Source: Siphonodentalium dalli (taxonomy: Eukaryota; Mollusca; Scaphopoda; Gadilida; Siphonodentaliidae). From it: a DNA stretch of 64,000 bases. Made by a program: the position numbers and the translations under genes. The notes beneath the pieces were generated by a model. It did not search any database. It was not told where the DNA came from and saw only the letters and a program-made list of their open reading frames with translations. The stretch covers positions 11,423,287-11,487,286 of the forward strand of contig CP136061.1 of the NCBI GenBank assembly GCA_032622095.1, read 5' to 3'. Shown one piece after another: positions 41,700 to 54,129 of the stretch. The number at the start of each line of letters is the position of its first letter. Within the stretch, counting starts at the first letter, position 1.

Positions 41700-42750
41700 G
41701 CCTGTATCGTTGTGGTGAGGTACCGGTGGGTGTTTATGTTTTCTGCATTGTTCATGCCTGTATCGTTGTCGTGAGGTACCGGTGGGTGTTTCTGTATTCT
41801 GCATTGTTCATGCCTGTATCGTTGTGGTGAGGTACCGGTTGGTGTTTCTGTATTCTGCATTGTTCATGCCTGTATCGTTGTGGTGAGGTACCGGTTCGTG
41901 TTTCTGTATTCCGCATTGTTCATGCCTGTATCGTTGTGGTGAGGTACCGGTGGGTGTTTCTGTATTCTGCATTGTTCATGCCTGTATCGTTGTGGTGAGG
42001 TACCGGTTGGTGTTTCTGTATTCTGCATTGTTCTTGCCTGTATCGTTGTGGTGAGGTACCGGTGGGTGTTTCTGTATTCTGCATTGTTCATGCCTGTATC
42101 GTTGTGGTGAGGTACCGGTGGGTGTTTCTGTATTTTGCATTGTTCATGCCTGTATCGTTGTCGTGAGGTACCGGTGGGTGTTTCTGTATTTTGCATTGTT
42201 CATGCCTGTATCGTTGTCGTGAGGTACCGGTGGGTGTTTCTGTATTCTGCATTGTTCATGCCTGTATCGTTGTGGTGAGGTACCGGTGGGTGTTTATGTT
42301 TTCTGCATTGTTCATGCCTGTATCGTTGTCGTGAGGTACCGGTGGGTGTTTCTGTATTCTGCATTGTTCATGCCTGTATCGTTGTGGTGAGGTACCGGTT
42401 GGTGTTTCTGTATTCTGCATTGTTCATGCCTGTATCGTTGTGGTGAGGTACCGGTTGGTGTTTCTGTATTCCGCATTGTTCATGCCTGTATCGTTGTGGT
42501 GAGGTACCGGTGGGTGTTTCTGTATTCTGCATTGTTCATGCCTGTATCGTTGTGGTGAGGTACCGGTTGGTGTTTCTGTATTCTGCATTGTTCTTGCCTG
42601 TATCGTTGTGGTGAGGTACCGGTGGGTGTTTCTGTATTCTGCATTGTTCATGCCTGTATCGTTGTCGTGAGGTACCGGTGGGTGTTTCTGTATTCTGCAT
42701 TGTTCATGCCTGTATCGTTGTGGTGAGGTACCGGTGGGTGTTTATGTATT
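41700..42750. repeat. 10-unit higher-order duplication in the satellite
   Basis: The rare TTTATGTTTTCTGC unit recurs at 41731 and 42291 (560 bp, 10 units), with the same GTCGTGAGG and TTCTTGCC neighbours. The same series appears again at about 46800-47800, offset 5,093 bp, with the TTTATGTTTTC unit at 47384. Confidence 0.82.
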
Positions 42751-42829
42751 CTGCATTGTTCATGCCTGTATCGTTGTGGTGAGGTACCGGTGGGTGTTTA
42801 TGTATTCTGCATTGTTCATGCCTGTATCG

Positions 42830-44880
42830 TTGTGGTGAGGTACCAGTGGGTATTTCTGTATTCTGCATTGTTCATGCCTGTATCGTTGTGGTGAGGTACC
42901 GTTTGGTGTTTCTGTATTCTGTATTGTTCATGCCTGTATCGTTGTGGTGAGGTACCGGTGGGTGTTTCTGTATTCTGCATTGTTCATGCCTGTATTGTTG
43001 TGGTGAGGTACCGGTTGGTGTTTCTGTATTCTGCATTGTTCATGCCTGTATCGTTATGGTGAGGTACCGGTGGGTGTTTCTGTATTCCGCATTGTTCATG
43101 CCTGTATCGTTGTGGTGAGGTACCGGTGGGTGTTTCTGTATTCCGCATTGTTCATGCCTGTATCGTTGTGGTGAGGTACCGGTGGGTGTTTCTGTATTCT
43201 GCATTGTTCATGCCTGTATCGTTGTGGTGAGGTACCGGTGGGTGTTTCTGTATTCTGCATTGTTCGTGCCTGTATCGATGTGGTGAGGTACCGGTGTGTG
43301 TTTCTGTATTCTGCATTGTTCATGCCTGTATCGTTGTGGTGAGGTACCGGTGGGTGTTTCTGTATTCTGCATTGTTCATGTCTGTATCGTTGTGGTGAGG
43401 TATCGGTGGGTGTTTCTGTATTCTGCATTGTTCATGCCTGTATCGTTGTGGTGAGGTACCGGTGGGTGTTTCTGTATTCTGCATTGTTCATGCCTGTATC
43501 GTTGTGGTGAGGTACCGGTGGGTGTTTCTGTATTCTGCATTGTTCATGCCTGTATCGTTGTGGTGAGGTACCGGTGGGTGTTTCTGTATTCTGCATTGTT
43601 CATGCCTGCATCGTTGTGGTGAGGTACCGGTGGGTGTTTCTGTATTCTGCATTGTTCGTGCCTGTATCGGTGTGGTGAGGTACCGGTGGTATTTCTGTAT
43701 TCTGCATTGTTCATGCCTGTATCGTTGTGGTGAGGTACCGGTTGGTGTTTCTGTATTCTACATTGTCCATGCCTGTATCGTTGTGGTGAGGTACCGGTGT
43801 GTGTTTCTGTATTCCGCATTGTTCATGCCTGTATCGTTGTGGTGAGGTATCGGTTGGTGTTTTTGTATTCTGCATTGTTCATGCCTGTATCGTTGTAGTG
43901 AGGTACCGGTTGGTGTTTATGTATTCTGCATTGTTCATGCCTGTATCGTTGTGGTGAGGTACCGGTGGGTGTTTCTGTATTCTGCATTGTTCATGCCTGT
44001 ATCGTTGTAGTGAGGTACCGGTTGGTGTTTCTGTATTCTGCATTGTTCATGCCTGTATCGTTGTGGTGAGGTACCGGTGGGTGTTTCTGTATTCTGCATT
44101 GTTCATGCCTGTATCGTTGTGGTGAGGTACCGGTGGGTGTTTCTGTATTCTGCATTGTTCATGCCTGTATCGTTGTGGTGAGGTACCGGTGGGTGTTTCT
44201 GTATTCTGCATTGTTCATGCCTGTATCGTTGTGGTGAGGTACCGGTGGGTGTTTCTGTATTCTGCATTGTTCATGCCTGTATCGTTGTGGTGAGGTACCG
44301 GTGGGTGTTTCTGTATTCTACATTGTTCATGCCTGTATCGTTGTGGTGAGGTACCGGTTGGTGTTTCTGTGTTCTGCATTGTTCATGCCTGTATCGTTGT
44401 GGTGAGGTACCGGTTGGTGTTTCTGTATTCTGCATTGTTCATGCCTGTATCGTTGTGGTGAGGTACCGGTTGGTATTTCTGTATTCCGCATTGTTCATGC
44501 CTGTATCGTTGTGGTGAGGTACCGGTGGGTGTTTCTGTATTCTGCATTGTTCATGCCTGTATCGTTGTGGTGAGGTACCGGTGGGTGTTTCTGTATTCTG
44601 CATTGTTCATGCCTGTATCGTTGTGGCGAGGTACCGGTGTGTGTTTCTGTATTCTGCATTGTTCATGCCTGTATCGTTGTGGTGGGGTACCGGTGTGTGT
44701 TTCTGTATTCTGCATTGTTCATGCCTGTATCGTTGTGGTGAGGTACCGGTTGGTGTTTCTGTATTATGCATTGTTCATGCCTGTATCGTTGTGGTGAGGT
44801 ACCGGTGTGTGTTTCTGTATTCTGCATTGTTCATGCCTGTATCGTTGTGGTGAGGTACCGGTTTGTGTTTATGTATTCCG
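42830..44880. repeat. satellite block of about 37 units, second copy
   Basis: This is the copy of 39300-41340. It differs by a few substitutions, for example CCTGCATCG near 43608 and TGTCCATGCC near 43765, and by one extra 56-bp unit between about 44690 and 44860. Confidence 0.88.
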
Positions 44881-46660
44881 CATTGTTCATGCCTGTATCG
44901 TTGTGGTGAGGTACCGGTGGGTGTTTCTGTATTCTGCATTGTTCATGCCTGTATCGTTGTGGTGAGGTACCGGTTGGTGTTTCTGTATTTTGCATTGTTC
45001 ATGCCTGTATCGTTGTGGTGAGGTACCGGTGGGTGTTTCTGTATTCTGCATTGTTCATGCCTGTATCGTTGTGGTGAGGTACCGGTGGGTGTTTCTGTAT
45101 TCTGCATTGTTCATGCCTGTATCGTTGTGGTGAGGTACCGGTTTGTGTTTATGTATTCCGCATTGTTCATGCCTGTATCGTTGTGGTGAGGTACCGGTGG
45201 GTGTTTCTGTATTCTGCATTGTTCATGCCTGTATCGTTGTGGTGAGGTACCGGTTGGTGTTTCTGTATTTTGCATTGTTCATGCCTGTATCGTTGTGGTG
45301 AGGTACCGGTGGGTGTTCTGTATTCTGCATTGTTCATGCCTGTATCGTTGTGGTGAGGTACCGGTTGGTGTTTCTGTATTTTGCATTGTTCATGCCTGTA
45401 TCGTTGTGGTGAGGTACTGGTTGGTGTTTCTGTATTCTGCATTGTTCATGCCTGTATCGTTGTGGTGAGGTACCGGTGGGTGTTCTGTATTCTGCATTGT
45501 TCATGCCTGTATCGTTGTGGTGAGGTACCGGTGGGTGTTTCTGTATTCTGCATTGTTCATGCCTGTATCGTTGTGGTGAGGTACCGGTGGGTGTTTCTGT
45601 ATTCTGCATTGTTCATGCCTGTATCGTTGTGGTGAGGTACCGGTTGGTGTTTCTGTATTTTGCATTGTTCATGCCTGTATCGTTGTGGTGAGGTACCGGT
45701 GGGTGTTTCTGTATTCTGCATTGTTCATGCCTGTATCGTTGTGGTGAGGTACCGGTGGGTGTTTCTGTATTCTGCATTGTTCATGCCTGTATCGTTGTGG
45801 TGAGGTACCGGTTTGTGTTTATGTATTCCGCATTGTTCATGCCTGTATCGTTGTGGTGAGGTACCGGTGGGTGTTTCTGTATTCTGCATTGTTCATGCCT
45901 GTATCGTTGTGGTGAGGTACCGGTGGGTATTTCTGTATTCTGCATTGTTCATGCCTGTATCGTTGTGGTGAGGTACCGGTGTGTGTTTCTGTATTCTACA
46001 TTGTTCATGCCTGTATCGTTGTGGTGAGGTACCGGTGGGTGTTTCTGTATTCTGCATTGTTCATGCCTGTATCGTTGTGGTGAGGTATCGGTTGGTGTTT
46101 CTGTATTCTGCATTGTTCATGCCTGTATCGTTGTGGTGAGGTACCGGTGGGTGTTTCTGTATTCTGCATTGTTCATGCCTGTATCGTTGTGGTGAGGTAC
46201 CGGTTGGTGTTTCTGTATTTTGCATTGTTCATGCCTGTATCGTTGTGGTGAGGTACCGGTGGGTGTTTCTGTATTCTGCATTGTTCATGCCTGTATCGTT
46301 GTGGTGAGGTACCGGTGGGTGTTTCTGTATTCTGCATTGTTCATGCCTGTATCGTTGTGGTGAGGTACCGGTTTGTGTTTATGTATTCCGCATTGTTCAT
46401 GCCTGTATCGTTGTGGTGAGGTACCGGTGGGTGTTTCTGTATTCTGCATTGTTCATGCCTGTATCGTTGTGGTGAGGTACCGGTTGGTGTTTCTGTATTT
46501 TGCATTGTTCATGCCTGTATCGTTGTGGTGAGGTACCGGTGGGTGTTTCTGTATTCTGCATTGTTCATGCCTGTATCGTTGTGGTGAGGTACCGGTGGGT
46601 GTTTCTGTATTCTGCATTGTTCATGCCTGTATCGTTGTGGTGAGGTACCGGTTGGTGTTT
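44860..46660. repeat. short-period higher-order repeats in the satellite
   Basis: The marker GTTTGTGTTTATG occurs at 44861, 45141, 45811 and 46371. The spacings are 280, 670 and 560 bp, or 5, 12 (two of them 55-bp units) and 10 units. Between markers the same alternation of GGTGGGTG and GGTTGGTG/TTTTGC units recurs. Confidence 0.75.
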
Positions 46661-49479
46661 CTGTATTTTGCATTGTTCATGCCTGTATCGTTGTGGTGAG
46701 GTACCGGTGGGTGTTTCTGTATTCTGCATTGTTCATGCCTGTATCGTTGTGGTGAGGTACCGGTTGGTGTTTCTGTATTCTGCATTGTTCATGCCTGTAT
46801 CGTTGTGGTGAGGTACCGGTTGGTGTTTCTGTATTTTGCATTGTTCATGCCTGTATCGTTGTCGTGAGGTACCGGTGGGTGTTTCTGTATTCTGCATTGT
46901 TCATGCCTGTATCGTTGTGGTGAGGTACCGGTTGGTGTTTCTGTATTCTGCATTGTTCATGCCTGTATCGTTGTGGTGAGGTACCGGTTGGTGTTTCTGT
47001 ATTCCGCATTGTTCATGCCTGTATCGTTGTGGTGAGGTACCGGTGGGTGTTTCTGTATTCTGCATTGTTCATGCCTGTATCGTTGTGGTGAGGTACCGGT
47101 TGGTGTTTCTGTATTCTGCATTGTTCTTGCCTGTATCGTTGTGGTGAGGTACCGGTGGGTGTTTCTGTATTCTGCATTGTTCATGCCTGTATCGTTGTGG
47201 TGAGGTACCGGTGGGTGTTTCTGTATTTTGCATTGTTCATGCCTGTATCGTTGTCGTGAGGTACCGGTGGGTGTTTCTGTATTTTGCATTGTTCATGCCT
47301 GTATCGTTGTCGTGAGGTACCGGTGGGTGTTTCTGTATTCTGCATTGTTCATGCCTGTATCGTTGTGGTGAGGTACCGGTGGGTGTTTATGTTTTCTGCA
47401 TTGTTCATGCCTGTATCGTTGTCGTGAGGTACCGGTGGGTGTTTCTGTATTCTGCATTGTTCATGCCTGTATCGTTGTGGTGAGGTACCGGTTGGTGTTT
47501 CTGTATTCTGCATTGTTCATGCCTGTATCGTTGTGGTGAGGGTACCGGTTGGTGTTTCTGTATTCCGCATTGTTCATGCCTGTATCGTTGTGGTGAGGTA
47601 CCGGTGGGTGTTTCTGTATTCTGCATTGTTCATGCCTGTATCGTTGTGGTGAGGTACCGGTTGGTGTTTCTGTATTCTGCATTGTTCTTGCCTGTATCGT
47701 TGTGGTGAGGTACCGGTGGGTGTTTCTGTATTCTGCATTGTTCATGCCTGTATCGTTGTCGTGAGGTACCGGTGGGTGTTTCTGTATTCTGCATTGTTCA
47801 TGCCTGTATCGTTGTGGTGAGGTACCGGTGGGTGTTTCTGTATTCTGCATTGTTCATGCCTGTATCGTTGTGGTGAGGTACCGGTGGGTGTTTATGTATT
47901 CTGCATTGTTCATGCCTGTATCGTTATGGTGAGGTACCGGTGGGTGTTTCTGTATTCCGCATTGTTCATGCCTGTATCGTTGTGGTGAGGTACCGGTGGG
48001 TGTTTCTGTATTCCGCATTGTTCATGCCTGTATCGTTGTGGTGAGGTACCGGTGGGTGTTTATGTATTCTGCATTGTTCATGCCTGTATCGTTGTGGTGA
48101 GGTACCGGTGGGTGTTTATGTATTCTGCATTGTTCATGCCTGTATCGTTGTGGTGAGGTACCGGTGGGTGTTTATGTATTCTGCATTGTTCATGCCTGTA
48201 TCGTTGTGGTGAGGTACCGGCGGGTGTTTCTGTATTCTGCATTGTTCATGCCTGTATCGTTGTGGTGAGGTACCGGTGGGTGTTTCTGTATTCTGCATTG
48301 TTCATGCCTGTATCGTTGTGGTGAGGTACCGGTGGGTGTTTATGTATTCTGCATTGTTCATGCCTGTATCGTTATGGTGAGGTACCGGTGGGTGTTTCTG
48401 TATTCCGCATTGTTCATGCCTGTATCGTTGTGGTGAGGTACCGGTGGGTGTTTCTGTATTCCGCATTGTTCATGCCTGTATCGTTGTGGTGAGGTACCGG
48501 TGGGTGTTTCTGTATTCTGCATTGTTCATGCCTGTATCGTTGTGGTGAGGTACCGGTGGGTGTTTCTGTATTCTGCATTGTTCATGCCTGTATCGATGTG
48601 GTGAGGTACCGGTAGGTGTTTCTGTATTCTGCATTGTTCATGCCTGTATCGTTGTGGTGAGGTACCGGTGGGTGTTTCTGTATTCTGCATTGTTCATGCC
48701 TGTATCGTTGTGGTGAGGTACCGGTGTGTGTTTATGTATTCTGCATTGTTCATGCCTGTATCGTTGTGGTGAGGTACCGGTGGGTGTTTCTGTATTCTGC
48801 ATTGTTCGTGCCTGTATCGATGTGGTGAGGTACCGGTGTGTGTTTATGTATTCTGCATTGTTCATGCCTGTATCGTTGTGGTGAGGTACCGGTGGGTATT
48901 TCTGTATTCTGCATTGTTCATGCCTGTATCGATGTAGTGAGGTACCGGTGGGTGTTTATGTATTCTGCATTGTTCATGCCTGTATCGTTGTGGTGAGGCA
49001 CCGGTGGGTGTTTCTGTATTCTGCATTGTTCAAGCCTGTATCGTTGTGGTGAGGTACCGGTGGGTGTTTCTGTATTCTGCATTGTTCATGCCTGTATCGT
49101 TGTGGTGAGGTACCGGTGGGTGTTTCTGTATTCCGCATTGTTCATGCCTGTATCGTTGTGGTGAGGTACCGGTGGGTGTGTCTGTATGCTGCATTGTTCA
49201 TGCCTGTATCGTTGTAGTGAGGTACCGGTAGGTGTTTATGTATTCTGCATTGTTCATGCCTGTATCGTTCTGGTGAGGTACCGGTGGGTGTTTCTGTATT
49301 CTGCATTGTTCATGCCTGTATCGTTGTGGTGAGGTACCGGTAGGTATTTCTGTATTCTGCATTGTTCATGCCTGTATCGTTGTGGTGGGGTACAGGTGGG
49401 TGTTTCTGTATTCTGCATTGTTCATGTCTGTATCGTTGTGGTGAGGTACCGGTTGGTATTTCTGTATTCCGCATTGTTC

Positions 49480-50720
49480 ATGCCTGTATCGTTGTGGTGA
49501 GGTACCGGTGGGTGTTTCTGTATTCTGCATTGTTCATGTCTGTATCGTTGTAGTGAGGTACCGGTGTGTATTTCTGTATTCTGCATTGTTTATGCCTGTA
49601 TCGTTGTGGTGGGGTACCGGTGGGTGTTTCTGTATTCTGCATTGTTCATGCCTGTATCGTTGTGGTGAGGTACCGGTGGGAGTTTCTGTATTCTGCATTG
49701 TTCATGCCTGTATCGTTGTGGTGAGGTACCGGTGGGTATTTCTGTATTCTGCATTGTTCATGCCTGTATCGTTGTGGTGAGGTACCGGTGGGTGTTTCTG
49801 TATGCTGCATTGTTCATGCATGTATCGTTGTGGTGAGGTACCGGTGTGTGTTTCTGTATTCTGCATTGTTCATGCCTGTATCGGTGTGGTGAGGTACCGG
49901 TGGGTATTTCTGTATTCTGCATTGTTCATGCCTGTATCGTTGTGGTGAGGTACCGGTGGGTGTTTCTGTATTCTGCATTGTTCATGCCTGTATCGTTGTG
50001 GTGAGGTACCGGTGTGTATTTCTGTATTCTGCATTGTTCATGTCTGTATCGTTGTGGTGAGGTACCGGTGGGTGTTTCTGTATTCTGCATTGTTCATGCC
50101 TGTATCGTTGTGGTGAGGTACCGGTGTGTATTTCTGTATTCTGCATTGTTCATGTCTGTATCGTTGTAGTGAGGTACCGGTGGGTGTTTCTGTATTCCGC
50201 ATTGTTCATGCCTGTATCGTTGTGGTGAGGTACCGGTGTGTGTTTCTGTATTCTGCATTGTTCATGTCTGTATCGTTGTGGTGAGGTACCGGTGGGAGTT
50301 TCTGTATTCTGCATTGTTCATGCCTGTATCGTTGTGGTGAGGTACCGGTGGGTATTTCTGTATTCTGCATTGTTCATGTCTGTATCGTTGTAGTGAGGTA
50401 CCGGTGTGTATTTCTGTATTCTGCATTGTTTATGCCTGTATCGTTGTGGTGGGGTACCGGTGGGTGTTTCTGTATTCTGCATTGTTCATGCCTGTATCGT
50501 TGTGGTGAGGTACCGGTGGGAGTTTCTGTATTCTGCATTGTTCATGCCTGTATCGTTGTGGTGAGGTACCGGTGGGTATTTCTGTATTCTGCATTGTTCA
50601 TGCCTGTATCGTTGTGGTGAGGTACCGGTGGGTGTTTCTGTATGCTGCATTGTTCATGCATGTATCGTTGTGGTGAGGTACCGGTGTGTGTTTCTGTATT
50701 CTGCATTGTTCATGCCTGTA
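49480..50720. repeat. 15-unit (840-bp) offset satellite duplication
   Basis: Units at about 49480-49880 recur at about 50320-50720. Shared markers are the GTAGTGAGG plus TGTTTATGCC plus GTGGGGTACC series, GGGAGTTTCTG (49678 and 50518) and TATGCTGCAT (49801 and 50641). Confidence 0.82.
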
Positions 50721-52935
50721 TCGGTGTGGTGAGGTACCGGTGTGTATTTCTGTATTCTGCATTGTTCATGTCTGTATCGTTGTGGTGAGGTACTGGTGGG
50801 TGTTTCTGTATTCTGCATTGTTCATGCCTGTATCGTTGTGGTGAGGTACCGGTGGGTGTTTCTGTATTCTGCATTGTTCATGCCTGTATCGTTGTGGTGA
50901 GGTACCGGTGGGTGTTTCTGTATTCTGCATTGTTCATGCCTGTATCGTTGTGGTGAGGTACCGGTGGGTGTTTCTGTATTCTGCATTGTTCATGCCTGTA
51001 TCGTTGTGGTGAAGTACCTGTGGGTGTTTCTGTGTTCTGCATTGTTCATGCCTGTATCGTTGTGGTGAGGTACCGGTGGGTGTTTCTGTATTCTGCATTG
51101 TTCATGCATGTATCGTTGTGGTGAGGTACCGGTGGGTGTTTCTGTATTCTGCATTGTTCATGCCTGTATCGTTGTGGTGAGGTACCGGTGGGTGTTTCTG
51201 TATTCTGCATTGTTCATGCCTGTATCGTTGTGGTGAGGTACCGGTGGGTGTTTCTGTATTCTGCATTGTTCATGCCTGTATTGTTGTGGTGAGGTACCGG
51301 TGGGTGTTTCTGTATTCTGCATTGTTCATGCCTGTATCGTTGTGGTGAGGTACCGGTGGGTGTTTCTGTATTCGGCATTGTTCATGCCTGTATCGTTGTG
51401 GTGAAGTACCGGTGGGTGTTTCTGTATTCTGCATTGTTCATGCCTGTATCGTTGTGGTGAGGTACCGGTTGGTGTTTCTGTATTCTGCATTGTTCATGCC
51501 TGTATCGTTGTGGTGAGGTACCGGTGGGTGTTTATGTATTCTGCATTGTTCATGCCTGTATCGTTGTGGTGAGGTACCGGTGGGTGTTTCTGTATTCTGC
51601 ATTGTTCATGCCTGTAGCGTTGTGGTGAGGTACCGGTTGGTGTTTCTGTATTCTGCATTGTTCATGCCTGTATCGTTGTGGTGAAGTACCGGTGGGTGTT
51701 TCTGTGTTCTGCATTGTTCATGCCTGTATCGTTGTGGTGAGGTACCGGTGGGTTTTTCTGTATTCCGCATTGTTCATGCCTGTATCGTTGTGGTGAGGTA
51801 CCGGTGGGTGTTTCTGTATTCTGCATTGTTCATGCCTGTATCGATGTGGTGAGGTACCGGTTGGTGTTTCTGTATTCTGCATTGTTCATGCCTGTATCGT
51901 TGTGGTGAGGTACCGGTGTGTGTTTCTGTATTCTGCATTGTTCATGCCTGTATCGTTGTGGTGAGGTACCGGTGGGTGTTTCTGTATTCTGCATTGTTCA
52001 TGCCTGTATCGTTGTGGTGAGGTACCGGTGGGTGTTTCTGTATTATGCATTGTTCATGCCTGTATCGTTGTGGTGAGGTACCGGTGGGTGTTTATGTATT
52101 CTGCATTGTTCATGCCTGTATCGTTGTGGTGAGGTACCGGTGGGTGTTTCTGTATCCTGCATTGTTCATGCCTGTATCGTTGTGGTGAGGTACCGGTGGG
52201 TGTTTATGTATTCTGCATTGTTCATGCCTGTATCGTTGTGGTGAGGTACCGGTGGGTGTTTCTGTATTCTGCATTGTTCATGCCTGTATCGTTGTGGTGA
52301 GGTACCGGTGGGTGTTTCTGTATTCTGCATTGTTCATGCCTGTATCGATGTGGTGAGGTACCGGTGGGTGTTTCTGTGTTCTGCATTGTTCATGCCTGTA
52401 TCGTTGTGGTGAGGTACCGGTGGGTGTTTATGTATTCTGCATTGTTCATGCCTGTATCGTTGTGGTGAGGTACCGGTGGGTGTTTCTGTATTCTGCATTG
52501 TTCATGCCTGTATCGTTGTGGTGAGGTACCGGTGGGTGTTTCTGTATTCTGCATTGTTCATGCCTGTATCGTTGTGGTGAGGTACCGGTTGGTGTTTCTG
52601 TATTCTGCATTGTTCATGCCTGTATCGTTGTGGTGAGGTACCGGTGGGTGTTTCTGTATTCTGCATTGTTCATGCCTGTATCGTTGTGGTGAGGTACCGG
52701 TGGGTGTTTCTGTATTCTGCATTGTTCATGCCTGTATCGTTGTGGTGAGGTACCGGTGGGTGTTTCTGTATTCTGCATTGTTCATTCATTTATCGTTGTG
52801 GTGAGGTACCGGTGGGTGTTTCTGTGTTCTGCATTGTTCATGCCTGTATCGTTGTGGTGAGGTACCGGTTGGTATTTCTGTATTCCGCATTGTTCATGCC
52901 TGTATCGATGTGGTGAGGTACGGGTGGGTGTTTCT

Positions 52936-53035
52936 NNNNNNNNNNNNNNNNNNNNNNNNNNNNNNNNNNNNNNNNNNNNNNNNNNNNNNNNNNNNNNNNN
53001 NNNNNNNNNNNNNNNNNNNNNNNNNNNNNNNNNNN
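52936..53035. other. assembly gap, 100 N
   Basis: Exactly 100 N bases lie between the 56-bp and the 18-bp satellites. A round 100 usually marks a gap of unknown size, so the adjacency and relative orientation of the two arrays are not shown by sequence. Confidence 0.99.
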
Positions 53036-54129
53036 AGCCCCACATAACAGTACAGCCCCGCATAACAGTACAGCCCTGCATAACAGTACAGCCCCACATA
53101 ACAGTACAGCCCCACATAACAGTACAGCCTCACATAACAGTACAGTACAGCCCCACATAACAGTACAGCCTCACATAACAGTACAGCCCCACATAACAGT
53201 ACAGCCCCACATAACAGTACAGCCCCGCATAACAGTACAGCCCCGCATAACAGTACAGCCCCACATAACAGTACAGCCCCACACATAACAGTACAGCCCC
53301 ACATAACAGTACAGCCCCGCATAACAGACAGCCCCACATAACAGTACAGCCCCACATAACAGTACAGCCACATAACAGTACAGCCCCACATAATAGTACA
53401 GCCCCACATAACAGTACAGCCCCGCATAACAGTACAGCCCCGCATAACAGTACAGCCCCACATAACAGTACAGCCCCACATAACAGTACAGCCCACATAA
53501 CAGTACAGCCCCACATAACAGTACAGCCCCACATAACAGTACAGCCCCGCATAACAGTACAGCCCGCATAACAGTACAGCCCCACATAACAGTACAGCCC
53601 CACATAACAGTACAGCCCCACACATAACAGTACAGCCTCACATAACAGTACAGCCCCACATAACAGTACAGCCCCGCATAACAGTACAGCCCCACATAAC
53701 AGTACAGCCCCACATAACAGTACAGCCACATAACAGTACAGCCCCACATAATAGTACAGCCCCACATAACAGTACAGCCCCGCATAACAGTACAGCCCCA
53801 CATAACAGTACAGCCCCACATAACAGTACAGCCCCACATAACAGTACAGCCCCGCATAACAGTACAGCCCCGCATAACAGTACAGCCCCACATAACAGTA
53901 CAGCCCCACATAACAGTACAGCCACATAACAGTACAGCCCCACATAACAGTACAGCCCCGCATAACAGTACAGCCCCACATAACAGTACAGCCCCACATA
54001 ACAGTACAGCCCCACATAACAGTACAGCCCCACATAACAGTACAGCCCCGCATAACAGTACAGCCCCACATAACAGTACAGCCCCCACATAACAGTACAG
54101 CCACATAACAGTACAGCCCCACATAATAG
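53036..54129. repeat. 18-bp satellite array, about 61 copies
   Basis: The unit is CAGCCCCACATAACAGTA. Common variants are CCCCGCAT and CCTCACAT. Length variants are 16 bp (CAGCCACATAACAGTA), 17 bp and 20 bp (CCCCACACAT). The 16-bp variant starts at 53365, 53723, 53919 and 54098, at spacings of 358, 196 and 179 bp, which suggests a higher-order period of about 179 bp (10 units). The plus strand is A/C-rich, the opposite of the 56-bp satellite. The minus strand is open in all three frames (CTVMWG, LYCYVG and AVLLCG hexapeptides), which explains long spurious reading frames. Confidence 0.97.

Larger units (their letters stand above)
1..52935. repeat. 56-bp satellite array, about 945 tandem copies
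   Basis: A 56-bp unit repeats head to tail in a single orientation across the whole interval and continues beyond the left edge. Recognisable blocks in each unit are GTGAGGTACCGGT, TTTCTGTATTCTGC and ATTGTTCATGCC. The consensus plus strand has roughly 23 T, 18 G, 9 C and 6 A, so it is strongly G/T-rich. Each unit has a GGTACC palindrome overlapping ACCGGT. Substitutions recur at a few sites: GGTGGGTG can be GGTTGGTG, GGTGTGTG or GGTGGGTA; TCTGC can be TCCGC or TCTAC; GCCTG can be GTCTG or GCATG; GTTGTGG can be GATGTGG or GTTGTAG. Indels are rare; I noticed about ten, near 8930, 19620, 20546, 22270, 36215, 40158, 43685, 45310, 45480 and 47540. No transposon interrupts the array. Centromeric, pericentromeric or subtelomeric location cannot be told from the sequence. 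Confidence 0.98.

Noticed and set aside
6258-52535. Dozens of open frames of 60-129 codons inside the 56-bp satellite on both strands.
   Set aside because: The 56-bp unit is not a multiple of three, so each frame cycles through the unit every 168 bp with one TGA per cycle. Frames longer than one cycle arise only where a unit variant or indel removes that stop. The peptides are repeats of the same 56-residue cycle.
52782-53160. Open frames running through the N gap.
   Set aside because: They join two unrelated satellites across 100 unknown bases.
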